Below are positions 25,092 to 37,100 of a stretch of DNA of 64,000 nt, in pieces. How positions within the stretch are numbered: position 1 is the first letter of the stretch; every line of letters begins with the position of its first letter. Position numbers and translations under genes: made by a program. The stretch is from Basidiobolus meristosporus CBS 931.73. Its lineage: Eukaryota > Basidiobolomycota > Basidiobolomycetes > Basidiobolales > Basidiobolaceae. The stretch spans positions 60,918-124,917 of the forward strand of contig MCFE01000217.1 in NCBI GenBank assembly GCA_002104905.1, given 5' to 3'. The notes below the pieces were generated by a model. The model made no database searches. It was not told where the DNA came from and saw nothing but the letters and a program-made list of their open reading frames with translations.

Positions 25092-28000
25092 GGTTAGGAG
25101 CCCTAAGCTGTCACTCTCAGCAAACTCTACTACTGATATAATTGGAGCTTTCCACTCTGCTGAAAGGTTGAATGGATCTAACTACTAAGTGTGGAAGGTA
25201 ATAATCAAGATGCTGCTACAAGAAAGAAGCCTTTGAGATATTGTCATGGGAGAAGAATGCCATCCTGAAAACATGAGAGAGGAGGCCTTAAAGTACCAAA
25301 AGAAAGAACAATGTGCCATTAATTGTATTTGCCTTAATATTAAGGACAAATGCTAATTCAATGCTCAAGAGCAAGAACAATGTAGAATGCCTGGAAGGCA
25401 TTGGATGGCAAACACCAGTCATGTTCAGCTGCCAAGAAAATGTATCTTAGACAAAAATATCTTATTATTATATGCTGCCAGGAGAAGAAGTCATAATTCT
25501 GATTTATAAAACTGCCCTGCTGATGGATGAGATAGAATCTGTGGGTGTGCCAACTACTGTTGATGATGTGACAGTTACCCCCCTGGATAATATGACAGAC
25601 CAATTTTGGAGCCTTGTAGCAGCCCTAGAGCCCAGAACCAAAGACTTGACCTTAAGTTACACATATGAATGACTTCTGTATGAGAAATCAAGAGAATCAA
25701 GCACCAATAGGATTGAAGACAAAAACACTTCAATAAGCAATGATACCCTGCAAATAAGGTATTTAAGACCATTTAAAGGTAACAGCAACCTGTTTTGAAG
25801 CTACTGCAAAAGGAAAGGAAACGCATCAGACCAGTGCCTTAAGTAGGGAGATAATCAGCAGAAAAAGCCTGAATATGGAAATTGTTCTGAATAGGCACAA
25901 GACTGGAGAGTAGTGCCAGGCAAGGCAGTACCAGGAAAGGACTTGGGTGTGGATCAAGTAGGCAAGGATGTTTATTCAGGACCTGTGTTTATCAGACTGC
26001 AAAATACATATGGAGGAATAGGATTATAAATGCATTCCGGCAATATGGATGTTGGGAGTTATTGGCTTATGCTGATGGGTCCTGGTATGAAGCACAGTAA
26101 GTGTGTCAAGATAGATATATACAAAAGAGCAGACTAGAATATCACACCAGGATATGCCAGGGGTCAGCTGGTCATGTAACCAGGTCATGTGACATGCAAC
26201 TGCAATATATGGTATTGAACTACTTTAATTCTAATGGGAAGCTTCCATAGAGTATTCCATTGTGTAATGCTAACTTGGAGCTTTCAAGAAGTTGCTAGAA
26301 TGTAGTAGTACTTTCTGGAAGGAACTGGGATATATTTACCAACTTGATTTTGCCAGATGATTATAGGTCAAGGATGTTAGGTGATCATGCCAGAGATGCT
26401 GCAACAGCTGAAGATAGACTATGCATATCTGCAATAAATATGACCACAAACAAGGATTCTCTGAAGTGGTACATTGACTCTAGTGCATTTCAACACTTTA
26501 CACACCAAAAAGAACTTTTAAACCTATATCAAGAAACTCCAATCAAGAAAGTTTTCAAGGGTGACAATAGAACACTTGATGCAGTGGGAGAAGGAAGTAT
26601 CTAAGTAAACCATAGAAGCATGAAGAAAGCCACACACTCACCTTCTAGGAAGTACTCTATGTACCAGAAATAGCTAATATCCTACTTTTGGTAAGTAAGG
26701 CCACAGCAGAAAGACTCAGTTTTAGCTTTGACAATTCTGGATGCTGGATCACTGCTCAAAATGGGGCCCATGTTGCTTAGGTATCAGAGATCAGAACTTG
26801 TACAAGTGGACATATATTCCATCATAACTGGAAGTCAATATAAATAACTTAAATGAAGAAACACCACTGCTTAGGCACAGGGGATTTGGACACATCAATC
26901 TTGATTATTAGCACCATATGATCAGAGATCAGCAGATTTCTGGAGTAAAAATTGCTTCCCCAGCCAATTTGGTGCACTGGGAAGCCTGCATATATGTGAA
27001 AGAAGCCAGACAACTGCTCAAGAGCTCTGGGCTGATCAAATTAAAAAAATTGCATCTAATTCACCCAGATCTGTGTGGACCAGTGAAAAATTTATCATCA
27101 TGCAGGATGATGCATTTAGTCACATTTAGTGATGATAACATAAGATGTACATGGGTCTACTTCATGAAAAGGAAGGAAGAAGCCATGTCTAAGCTCAGGA
27201 AGTTGAAAGCTATGGAAGAGAGAGAAACTGGTGAAAAATCAACTATATCTGTTTTGACAATGATGAATAATATGCCTCCAAACTCTTTAGACTTGTTCCA
27301 TTGGATAGTGCCACATTGAGCCATGAGTGCCAAATGATGTCATAGTGTGCCAGGGAGGCTAAGTGAGCCTATACTTGGCCACAGAGTGTGAAACATAGAT
27401 CTGCATCTTCATGCAAAGCAGCCCCTGTGTTTCACCAATTGTGTTGGAGAAAATCCATTATTTGACCTTTTTTTTTAGGTCAATGTTGTGCAGGATGTGT
27501 AAGAGCACAAAAGGATTGAAAATATGCATTTGGTACTCAATACCCATGGCACTCTGAATCTAGCTCCTGTGGCTTGTAACATGTCACAACAATGCATGGC
27601 ACTATCTTGGTCCACTGGTACTATCTGGCACTATAAGTGCTTTGTATAGATCTTACTTTAGGGCTAATAACTAAATATACTTTGTGATTCTACTACATTT
27701 GAGGCATGGTATGGATACACATCAAGTGCAGAACATCCAAGAATATCAGGGTGCATAGCCTATGCCAAGAAACTGCCAGATATCAATCAGGATTTGAGCC
27801 AAAAGTGTAAAATGTGTTTTTTTTTGGGCTACCAAAATGAGAGTAAGCCATACAGACTCTATAATACCAAATAAATGAAGCTGATCAGGTCCAGGGATGT
27901 GCTGCTTAATGAAAAATCAAATTATTTGCAAAACATGACATTTGATGATGGCAAGAGTATGATCACAAGTTCAACACAGTCAGCATTGAATCAGAGCAAA

Positions 28001-28330
28001 ACAATGGGAACTTCTCACTCTAGAGGACTCTACAGCAATGGTTTAGTCCAAATCAGTGCCCAGGAATATCCCAGAACTGATCATTCCAGTATCACAAACC
28101 AGGAAATCCAGCAAGACCAGAAATAGTCCAAATTACAACATCAATGAGGGTACAAACTTAGCCTATGCCTTCTCAGTCCATATTGATGAGCCCTGGAATG
28201 CAAAAGAGGCCCTGAATAGCCCTCAGACAAAACTTTGGAGATCTGCTATGATTGAGGTGTATTGGACCCAGATGGAAAATCAAACTTGTCACTAAGTCAA
28301 ATTACAAATCAACCAAAAATCAATTGGATG
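25092..28330 (+). pseudogene. Copia element relic B
   Basis: A degenerate Ty1/copia body runs on the plus strand. Gag pieces (LNGSN-like region, 25,150-25,400) are followed by a zinc-knuckle region near 25,800. An unrelated insert lies at about 25,880-26,340. Next come a protease region reading WYIDSSAFQHFTHQK near 26,467 (families have D-S-G), a GAG-pre-integrase/integrase part (26,860-27,320) with many stops, a second unrelated stretch (27,330-27,860), and a fragment with YRLYNT, LIRSRDVLL and HIDEPWNAKEAL (27,850-28,300). Reverse transcriptase is missing. The primer-site ATG is mutated to AGG, so this copy also lost its apparent Gag start. Confidence 0.65.
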
Positions 28331-28332
28331 CT

Positions 28333-28567
28333 GCAGTAGGAGTTTTGGAGATATTGGAAGTGATTGGGAGAGCAAGTGGAATATGTGGTTCTCACTCAGC
28401 AATTTATTGAATGTGCAAGTGGTATTTATACTTTAACATGGTCTTGGCATACTAAACATGTAGAATAGGCTTAGGAAGGTCTCAAGAGCATGTTTGCAAA
28501 GTTTGGGGCATTTGGACAGCTTTGAGAACTTTCATGTTCCAGGTACCCAACATTTTGATGAAGATAT
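28333..28567 (-). mobile_element. Inverted copia LTR fragment
   Basis: Positions 28,333-28,567 are the reverse complement of roughly the last two thirds of the copia LTR (compare 7010-7230 and 17,530-17,720). They stand immediately before a plus-strand LTR. The two form a head-to-head inverted pair with almost no spacer. Confidence 0.6.
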
Positions 28568-28893
28568 CAGAGGTAATTGCACCCCAATATTCACTTAACT
28601 TGGTCACTTATATCATTACCTTCAAATCCTAGAGAATACTGACCAAACTCCTTGTCAGGATCTACTTGGATTATTTTCACCAAGACATCAGGTACTGAGA
28701 GCATGAAAACTAGACAAGTTGCCAAACAGCCCCAAACTTTGCACACATGCTCTTGGGACCTTCCTTAGCCTATTCTACTTGTTTGTTATGCCATAATAAA
28801 TACTACTTTTACATTTAATAAATCATTGAGTGAAAACCACATAATCTACTTGTCCTCCCAATCACTTCCAATATCTCCAAGACTCTTACAACA
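28568..28893 (+). mobile_element. Copia element A, 5' LTR (start truncated)
   Basis: The sequence matches the 3' LTR at 32,657-33,005 from its CCTAAATATTCAC segment to the CTCTTACAACA end at 28,893. The first 15-25 bases of the LTR are missing or scrambled where it meets the inverted LTR fragment. No target-site duplication can be recognised at this end. Confidence 0.75.
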
Positions 28894-28905
28894 GGTTATG
28901 AGCCC
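28894..28905 (+). promoter_or_regulatory. Primer binding site, initiator-tRNA anticodon-arm type
   Basis: GGTTATGAGCCC directly follows the LTR end. It is complementary to GGGCUCAUAACC, the anticodon arm of a typical eukaryotic initiator tRNA-Met. This is the half-tRNA priming type known from Drosophila copia and yeast Ty5, not priming from the tRNA 3' end. Its ATG (28,898-28,900) opens the Gag frame. Confidence 0.75.
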
Positions 28906-31900
28906 TGCACTGTCACTCTCTGCAATATCTACTACTGCTATTACAGGAATCTTTCCCTTGGCTGAAAAGTTGGATGGATCTAACTACCAAGTGTGGAAGG
29001 TAAAGATGAAGATGCTGCTACAAGAAAGAGGCCTTTGGGATATTGTCATGGGAGAAGAATGCCCTGCTAAAAGTGTGGGAGAGGAAGCCTTAAAGTACCA
29101 GAAGAAAGAACAAAGTGCCTTTAACTGCATTTGCCTCAATGTTAAGGATAAATTGCTAATTCAATGCTCAAGAGCAAAACAGCAAAGAATGCCCGGAAGG
29201 CATTAGAAGACACAGGTTTCAAGGCTTTGTATCAGCCCTAGAGTCCAGAACCAAAGATTTGACCTTAAATTATGTATATGGAAGGCTCCTTGATGAAGAA
29301 TTAACCAAATCAATTGCCAATAAGATGGAAGAAGAAAATACTTTAATAAGCAATCATAACCAACAAAGGAGGTACCCAAGGCCCTACAAAGGCAACAGCA
29401 ACCTATTTTGCAACTACTGCAAAAGGAAAGGACACACATCAGACTGGTGCTTCAAAGAGAAAGATTGTCAGCAGAAAAAGCCTGAAAATGGAAATGCTGC
29501 AACAACTGAACATAGGCTATTCATACCTGCACTAAATATGACCATATACAAGGATTCTCAGATGTGGTATATTGACTCTGGAGCATCTCAACACTTTACA
29601 CACCAAAAGGAACTTTTTACCCAATATCAAGTAATTTGAATCACAAAGGTTTTCATGGGTGATGATAGTACACTTGATGCAGTGGGAGAAGGAACTATCC
29701 AAGTAAACCTTAGAAGCAGTGAAGAAAGCCATACACTGACCTTCAAAGAAGTACTCTATGTACTAGAGATAGCCAACAACCTGCTATCTGTAAGCAAGGC
29801 CACAGCAGAAGGACTCAGTTTCAGCTTTGACAATTCTGGATGCAAGATCACTGATCAAAATGGAGCCCATATTGCTTTGGGTATCAGAGAGCAGAACCTA
29901 TACTAGTTGACTTATATTCCATCATATTTGGAAGCCAATATAAGTAACTTAAATGAAGAAACACCTATGCTTTGGCACAGGAGATTTGGGCACTTCAATT
30001 TTGATTATTTGCGCAAAATGATCAAAGATCAGCTAAATTCTGGAGTAAAAATTGATCCCCCAGCTAGTTTGGAGCACTGGGAAGCCTGCATATATGGGAA
30101 ACCAGCCAGACAACAGTTCAAGAGCTCTGGGTTAACCAAAACTAAGAGAAAATTAGATCTAACTCACTCAGATCTGTGTGGACCTATGCAAGATTTATCC
30201 TTAGGCAGGATAAAGTATTTAATCACTTATATTGATGATTATACAAGATACATGGGGGTCTACTTCATGGAGAGAAAGGATGAAGCTCTGTCTAAGCTCA
30301 GGGAGTTCAAAGCCACGGTGGAGAGAGAAACTGGTGAGAAAATCAAGAAAATACGCTCTGACAATGGTGGAGAATTGCTGTGCATCAACATTTAAAACTT
30401 GGCCAATTTCTCTCCATTAGAAAATCTAGTACCCTAACTGATTTTCCCTAACCCAAACATAACTAATCCTTGTTATAGTTTATTTTATCACTTCTCAGAA
30501 TCTCTATTTAGCTGTCACCCCTGATCAATTTTCATGTGGTCATTACATCCTCTACTGATCTGCTAAACCTTTCCAAGTGATTAGTCATCTGAGCTTTATC
30601 CAACCACTTAGCAGTTGCCAAGACATCAGCCAATTAATGATGCAATTTTACATTTATTATATGCACCTATCAACACCCCAACAGATTTCAGTTAGTCCAG
30701 TCTCTTGGTGCTTACTAATGCTACTCAATTAGAAAAGTATAAATAAAGTTTACTGAACCTTTTGGTCTAGTGTATGTCTCAACAAAATTAAGAATTCAAC
30801 AAATACTTCAATGAGAGTAAAGCATACAGACTCTACAATTGCAAAGCAAAGAAGCTAATCAAGTCCAGAGATGTGTTGTTTGCTAAAAATTCAAAATTGT
30901 CACAAAAAATGACATCAGATGATGACAAAAATCTGATCTCAAGTCCACCAATTGTCAGGATTGAATTAGAGCAAAACAATGAAAGGTTTTTACTCCAGAG
31001 GACTCTACAACTGTGGTTCAGCTATAATCAGTGCCCAGGAATATCCCAGAAGTTATCATTCCAGTATCAAATGCCAGGAGATCCAATCAGACAAGAAATA
31101 GCCCAAATTACTATATCAATGAGGGTACAAACTTAGCCTATGCCTATTCAGTCCATATTGATGAGCCCCAGACTGTAAAAGAGGCCCTAAACAAATCAAC
31201 AAAAAATCAATTGGATGCAGATGGGTCTTCAAAACAAAATACAAGGCAGATGGTACAATTGAAAGATACAAAGCAAGACTTGTGGCCAAAGGATACTCTC
31301 AAACAAAAGGACTTGACTATACTGAGACCTTTGCACCAGTAGCCAAGTTTAATTCCATCAGATTAATATTGGCTATTGCAGCCAAATATAAGTTTTTTAT
31401 TCATCAAATGGATGTAAAAACTGCATTTTTGAATGGAGAACTTGATGAGGACGTGTATATGGACCAGCCTGATGGGTTTGTTGACCAAGATAACCCCCAT
31501 TTGGTCTGCAAGCTTAAAAAGTCACTATATGGTCTCAAACAATCACCGAGAGCCGGGAATTGCAAGATAGATTCTTATTTGGAATCTTTGAGTTTCAAAA
31601 GGAGTAACGCAGACAATAGTATATACTATAAGCCAGATAGAGCAAATCCAGTTCTATTAGATCTATATGTGGATGATCTTATTATAGCCACCAATAACCT
31701 AGAAACATTGAAAGAGACTTAATCCAGCCTGTCTAAGGAGTTCAAGATGTCCAATCTAGGAGAACTCAGTTACTACTTAGAGATTAAGTTCTCCATAAAC
31801 AGAAGTACCCTGACTATCACCCTAAGCCAATCCAAGTATATTCAAGATATACTAAAGAAGTACCAAATGGAAGACTGTAAACCGGCAGCTACCCCAATGG

Positions 31901-32645
31901 AGACAAACCTTACCTTGGTCAAAACTCAACCAAATCCAGAGAGCTTGGTGCCATCTGAGAGCCCTGACTTTCCTTATCAATCTATGGTTGGCAGTCTGAT
32001 GTATATTATGCTTGGAACACATCCAGATATCTCATATTCAGTGGGAGTTGTAAGCCAACATAATCAGAATTATGGATCTGATCATATTGCAGCAGTTAAG
32101 CGGATTTTTAGATACCTAAAAGGAACTGCTGATATCTGCTTAAGATACACTTATAAGGATTCAGAACAGGATCCTGTGGGATACTCTGATGCTGATTGGG
32201 GCCAAATTTGGAAGACAGAAGATCCACCACAGGATACACCTTTCTATACTGCAAAGGAGCAATTTCATGGAATTAAAGAAAGCAACCAACCATAGCACTT
32301 TCTACCACAGAGGCAGAGTATATGGCAGCCTGTGAAGCTACAAAAGTAGCAATGTGGTTAAGAAAGCTTTTCACAGATTTAGGCCTATGTCAAAAAACGC
32401 CTATTACTTTAATTCAGGATAATCAAGGATGTATAAAATTAGGTAGAAATCCAACTTTTCATGCTAGAACCAAGCACCCAGATATTAGACATCATTTCAT
32501 ACATGAAGCTATAGAGAATAACTTAGTTAGCTTAGTTTACTGTCCTACAGATGAAATGATTGCAGACATATTTACCAAACCATTAGCTAGAGACAAGTTT
32601 GAATATCTTAGGTCAAAATTAGGACTAGTCAGTATGAACATTTAG
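28898..32645 (+). pseudogene. Copia element A gag-pol, nearly complete but broken
   Basis: The domains are in Ty1/copia order. Gag has an LDGSNYQVWKVKM motif (from 28,898); a frameshift follows near 29,185. A CCHC knuckle (CNYCKRKGHTSDWC, near 29,410) and an aspartic protease (WYIDSGASQHF, near 29,570) come next. After those come a GAG-pre-integrase domain and the first part of integrase (29,940-30,390, with ...IRSDNGGE). Reverse transcriptase shows FAPVAK, MDVKTAFLNGEL and YVDDL (31,282-31,690), and RNase H runs 31,747-32,645 with TEAEYMAA and H-x-R-T-K-H. The second half of integrase is missing, replaced by a chromovirus LTR at 30,415-30,801. Several other stops and frameshifts remain. It is the youngest-looking copia copy here. 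Confidence 0.85.
30415..30801 (+). mobile_element. Solo LTR of the chromovirus, inside copia A
   Basis: The sequence is the reverse complement of the chromovirus LTR at 8897-9304, from the TTAGAAAATCTAG start to the ATTCAACA end. It replaces the C-terminal half of the copia integrase, so a deletion went with or followed the insertion. I see no clear target-site duplication. Confidence 0.75.
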
Positions 32646-32656
32646 CTGAGTGGGAG

Positions 32657-33005
32657 TGTTGTAAAAATTCGTAATACCACCTAAATATTCACCTAACTTA
32701 GTCACTTAAATCATTACCCTCAAATCCTGGAGAATACTGACCAAACTCCTTGTCAGGATTTACTTGGAATATTTTCACCAAGACATCAGGTACTGAGAGC
32801 ATGAAAACTAGACAAGTTGTCCAAACAGCCCCAAACTTTGCACACATGCTTTTGGGACCTTCCTTAACCTATTCTATGTGTTTGTTACATGAAGACCATG
32901 TAACAGTACAAACGCCACTTCCACATTCAACAAATCATCAGGTGAGAACCACATAAACCACCTGTTCTCCTGATCACTTCCAATATCACCAAGCCTCTTA
33001 CAACA
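32657..33005 (+). mobile_element. Copia element A, 3' LTR
   Basis: This 349-bp LTR runs from TGTTGTAAAAATTCG to CTTACAACA. It directly follows the polypurine tract GAGTGGGAG (32,648-32,656) and the end of RNase H. It is the best reference copy of this LTR in the window. Confidence 0.85.
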
Positions 33006-33180
33006 CCAACAATACATGGTATGGGGCAGCTAGGCAAGCAACACACTGAAAAGCTGCAAAGTCAAGGGGATAAAAGTGGGTCCATCACAGCAGGTGTGCA
33101 CACATGTTGAGGTTGACCAGCAGGAGGCCATGGTAAATTTTGGGTCCAGATTGTATGTGGAATTCCCACGGTCATGGCCC
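33006..33180 (+). pseudogene. tnp2 transposase 3'-end fragment
   Basis: Positions 33,006-33,180 match 17,050-17,225 (end of tnp2 copy II), for example KSCKV, then QVCTHVEV.QQEA. This shows copia A inserted into or next to a tnp2 element. This fragment is richer in G and C than the other copies. It marks the edge of the transposon block. Confidence 0.55.
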
Positions 33181-34125
33181 TATCAGCCAGCTCCACCCAA
33201 CCATCATTCAGGAGTACATTGTGGTGGCTGCCAGTTTGTTGCACCATCATGGGTGCGGCCCTTGCCAGCAGATATCCCCCCCTCCCCCACCCACCTACAA
33301 CACCCGATTGGAACCTACTGGTGGGCCAGTCGCTGGCTCCATGCCTCACAGCGATTTCTGACCAGGTCGGTGGACTTGCTGCACCTAAGAGTGCCCAGTT
33401 CCAATTGTGCGCGGTGTAGGTGGGGTCCCGGAACACCCGGAGCAGTTTTCACCCGACTGCACCTGACACCATGGTGTGGGGTGGACCTTGAATCCATGGG
33501 CACCGGTGCCGGGTTGGTTCCCCCGCTTCTCGAATGCCCACGGGGAAAGTCCCTCGGCGTCTCTACCGTTATCCCAGGGTTGTTGTGCGTGCTGATGGGC
33601 ACCGTGTCGTAGGTAAAAGCTAACCAGGCAAGATACTCTGTTCGGTGTTCCGTGCCGCGGCTCACCCCACAAGCGGCTCGTGACTAAGCGCACCACTTAC
33701 CACAGTAACACCTGGGCAACCTACCGGACTATTTACCACTTTGGGGGCTTTGTCCAGAACGAATTGTCCCGTTGGTGCCCAAATTGTGCGAGTGAGAGGG
33801 GGGATCCAACGGCCCAAGAGGTCCGTTGGTCAAGGTCGGGTTGGGTTGAGTTGGGTTTATTTAGTTTACAGGAATATATTCGTACAACCGGTGGTATGGG
33901 AAGGAAATGACGTTGAAGGCGAGGGTGCAGGTGCAGGTGCAGGTGATGGAGAAGACAAAGAAGGCATGGTTGGCTGATATGGATGGCGGGGCTTGTGAAA
34001 CGGGTGCGCGTGAGGTTACTTCTACGTGTGCGTGTGCTTGTGCTTGTGTGAGTGCGCAGGTTTGGGCGGGTGCGAAGGTATGGTAAGCGTAGGAGAGACG
34101 GGAGCGACGGGTACGCGGGATAGGC
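33181..34125. other. Intergenic stretch, no supported gene
   Basis: Several overlapping frames of about 100-180 residues are open on both strands (for example 33,076-33,612 plus and 33,315-33,665 minus). They look like by-products of GC-rich sequence, with no motif I recognise. Positions 33,919-33,945 hold a short gcaggt tandem repeat, and 34,024-34,056 a gtgtgcttgt-type simple repeat. Confidence 0.4.
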
Positions 34126-37100
34126 TCAGACGAATCCCTTCAACTGATTTTCCAGCAGCACTTTCTGGGCGAGTCTCATCAAGGTGTCGAAGTTGAAGTC
34201 CACGAACTTCCCCCAGCACGCGCTACGGCACCTAGATGGCCACGAGATCAGCACGGGTAGGATTTGGTGGGTGAGGGAGGGGAGCTTACCATTGGGTGGT
34301 GGTGTACTGCGGGCTAGGGATACCGTGAAAGATTCTGGTCACCGCGCGGGCTGATTACGATGCAGCGTTAGAAGGCGGTTGGACTGAACAGGGGGATGAA
34401 AGTGAGGGACACTAACCCGAGGCGATGAACTCTGACTGATGGGCCAGGAAGTTCTGCAGGTGGTACAAGACGGTACTGTCATTCTCGGTCAGGCCGGCGA
34501 TCAGCTCTTGGATCGTCGCGGGTGGCGTATACTGGGGCGGATGGCCGGCTTGGCTCTGGATCAGTTGGGTGGATTCGCTGAAGTACTGTCCGATGGATTT
34601 CTGCAGCTGTTCGGAATGTTGGATCCGCAGTGGACCCATGCGTTCCCCGGTCTCGTCAACTGTCGCATAGGAGGCCTTCAGGTGGTCCTGGGTGGCGATG
34701 GAGGTCATGATGTTGTATACCTAGGAAGGGGAAGGGGAAGGGGAAGAGGAAGAAGAAAGGTCAGCTCGTCGGTCGGGGGACAGATGTGGGAGGGAGATGA
34801 GCGGGGGTGTGGTCAGCACGTACCTGATCCACCTGCATAAGCTTGGTGAGTTCCTGGAATTTCGATCTGGAGAAGAGCTCCACCTTTAGGGAGTCGATGA
34901 ATTCGTCGTCCACATCCTGTTTGAACGGGAACTTCAGCAGCTCCAGGTAAAACGACGGCTCTATAAGCTCGAAATAGCCTTCCTTGCGTCGCTGCAGACG
35001 GTACAATTGTCCACGGAGGTCCTCGAAGGAGATGTCCAACATCTCACATATCTTTGGAGATAACAGGTCAGCTCACCCTGCTGGTAAGGAGAATAGTTCG
35101 GGAGGGGGGGGGGTACCTTGATAGGTTCGAACACGTAGGAGGTGCGGGTTTTCTTGGATTGCTTGATGATCGTCTCAAGACATGGGAATTCCTGGAACAG
35201 CTTCTCTGTTGGTGGCTTGTAGAAGCCAAGGTTGCACTTAGCAAACGTAGCTAGTGAAGGCGCCGTGTCAGTACGAAGGCGACTTTGGTTGGCCGATTCA
35301 ATTTACCAACTTACATGGGAGCATCCTCAGCGGGGGATCAGGAAACATGTTCATGTAGCTGAGTAACGTCTCGATCACTTCGCGTTTAATGTCCAGGTCC
35401 GCCTCCAGCCCATCCATCGAGAGACACAGCTGCAGTGGCCTGGAGAGGGTTCGCCCCGCGGCCATGTTTTCGCCTTCTTCTCTGCTTTCCTCTGTCTTGA
35501 CCGAGTTGGGGAATACCTTGAACAGAAGGCGTCGGATCGCTATTTCATCGACGCTGTCGCTGTAGGCCAAACTGCGCAACTTCGTGAAGTCCTCTTGGTC
35601 CACAAACATATGGCAGTAGGATGGCAGTCCATCTCTACCGGATCTCCCGATTTCCTTTGGAAGGCAAATGTCACCCTGCTGCTCCACACCCGCATGATGC
35701 ATGTGTGGCTTCACTTACCTGGACGTAATTCTCCATGCTCTTCGGGAGGTTGAAGTGGATAACGCTTCGCACGTCTAGCTTGTTCAACCCCAATCCGAAA
35801 GCGATCGTAGCCACCAGGATCCTCAACTTCCCGGTCATGAAGTTGGTCTGTGCAGTTTTTCTCTGGCTCGCCGACTTCCCCGCGTGGTAGCTGTCGGCCT
35901 GGAAATTTCGGACTCTCAGCTGTGAAGCCAGGAGGTCGGCTTGATTCTGGAGATGGTGTCTGGAGTAAGTATGGATGAGGTGGGATGATGTGGATATGGC
36001 TAGCAGCCGGTTACCTGGCGCATAACATAGATGATGATCGAGTTCAGTCCACGGAATGGCTCGGAGTTGAGCAGATTGATCAACGCCGTTTCCCTGTCAT
36101 GGTTTGTGTTAGCAGTCGTGGGGCGGTCCAGGAATGGAATGGACGTACCTATTGGTCTCCACGCTGACCGAGAGTTTCAGGTTCGCCCGGATCAGTGGGC
36201 CAGAGATGACCCCGGTTGTAGGATGGATTTCAAGCATCTCGCAGATCGAGGATTTAGTGGAATGCGTGGCGGTACCGGTCATAGCTAGGATGCACGGAAC
36301 CTTCAGTTTTTCTTTGAGGGTCAGGTTGACCTTCAAGTAGGACGGCCTGGCAAAGAGGGATAATGAGCAAAAGGTTCGAAACATCAGGGTTCCAACTGCA
36401 TTCACCTGAAGTTGTGAGACCATTCAGACAAGCAGTGCGCCTCATCCACGCATGCCAAGAGAATCCTCGGGAATCGATCGGCCTTGAGGAGGTTCTGGAA
36501 GTTCTCGCTCTGGAGCTTTTCCGGGGAAATGAACAGGATCCTGATTTCATTGGCAAAGATTCGCTTGATGATCTTCTTTTGCTCGGACTGTTGGAGAAAA
36601 CTCGACGTTAACACATGTGCCACACGCCCTGGCCGAAACTAAAGAGCAATACCGATTCTTGCATGCTGGTGAGGCATGCGCCAGGAAGTTCTGGGGGTAG
36701 GCAGCGGACCTGGTCCTGCATCAAGGACACCATTGGGGAGATGACCAAGGTGATAGATGGTCTGGCCACCTGAGACAGTACGTACGCAGGGATCTGATAG
36801 CATAGCGATTTTCCGGAACCTAGGATTGGATTGAACGGGGTCAGCTAAGGTCGATCCAGCGCTCGACTCGCTGCATAAAACTCAACAAACCGGTGGACGA
36901 GATAAGCAGAGTGGATTGGCAATCGAGTATACGTCGGATGGTGTCCATTTGGCCTGCGAATTGTAAGGAGTACGGGGATCAGCGACCGGCTAGCACTGGA
37001 CGATGTAGCAAGCCAACCTACCTTCTCGAAACGTCTCGAAGCCCCAGATGGTTTTGAGAATCTGCTGCACGTTCACGTTTACATCCTTCGGATCGGGCAA

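Noticed and set aside
33062-33696. Several overlapping 100-180 residue frames just after the transposon block
   Set aside because: Multiple frames are open on both strands at once, with no motifs, and they begin within the tnp2 fragment.
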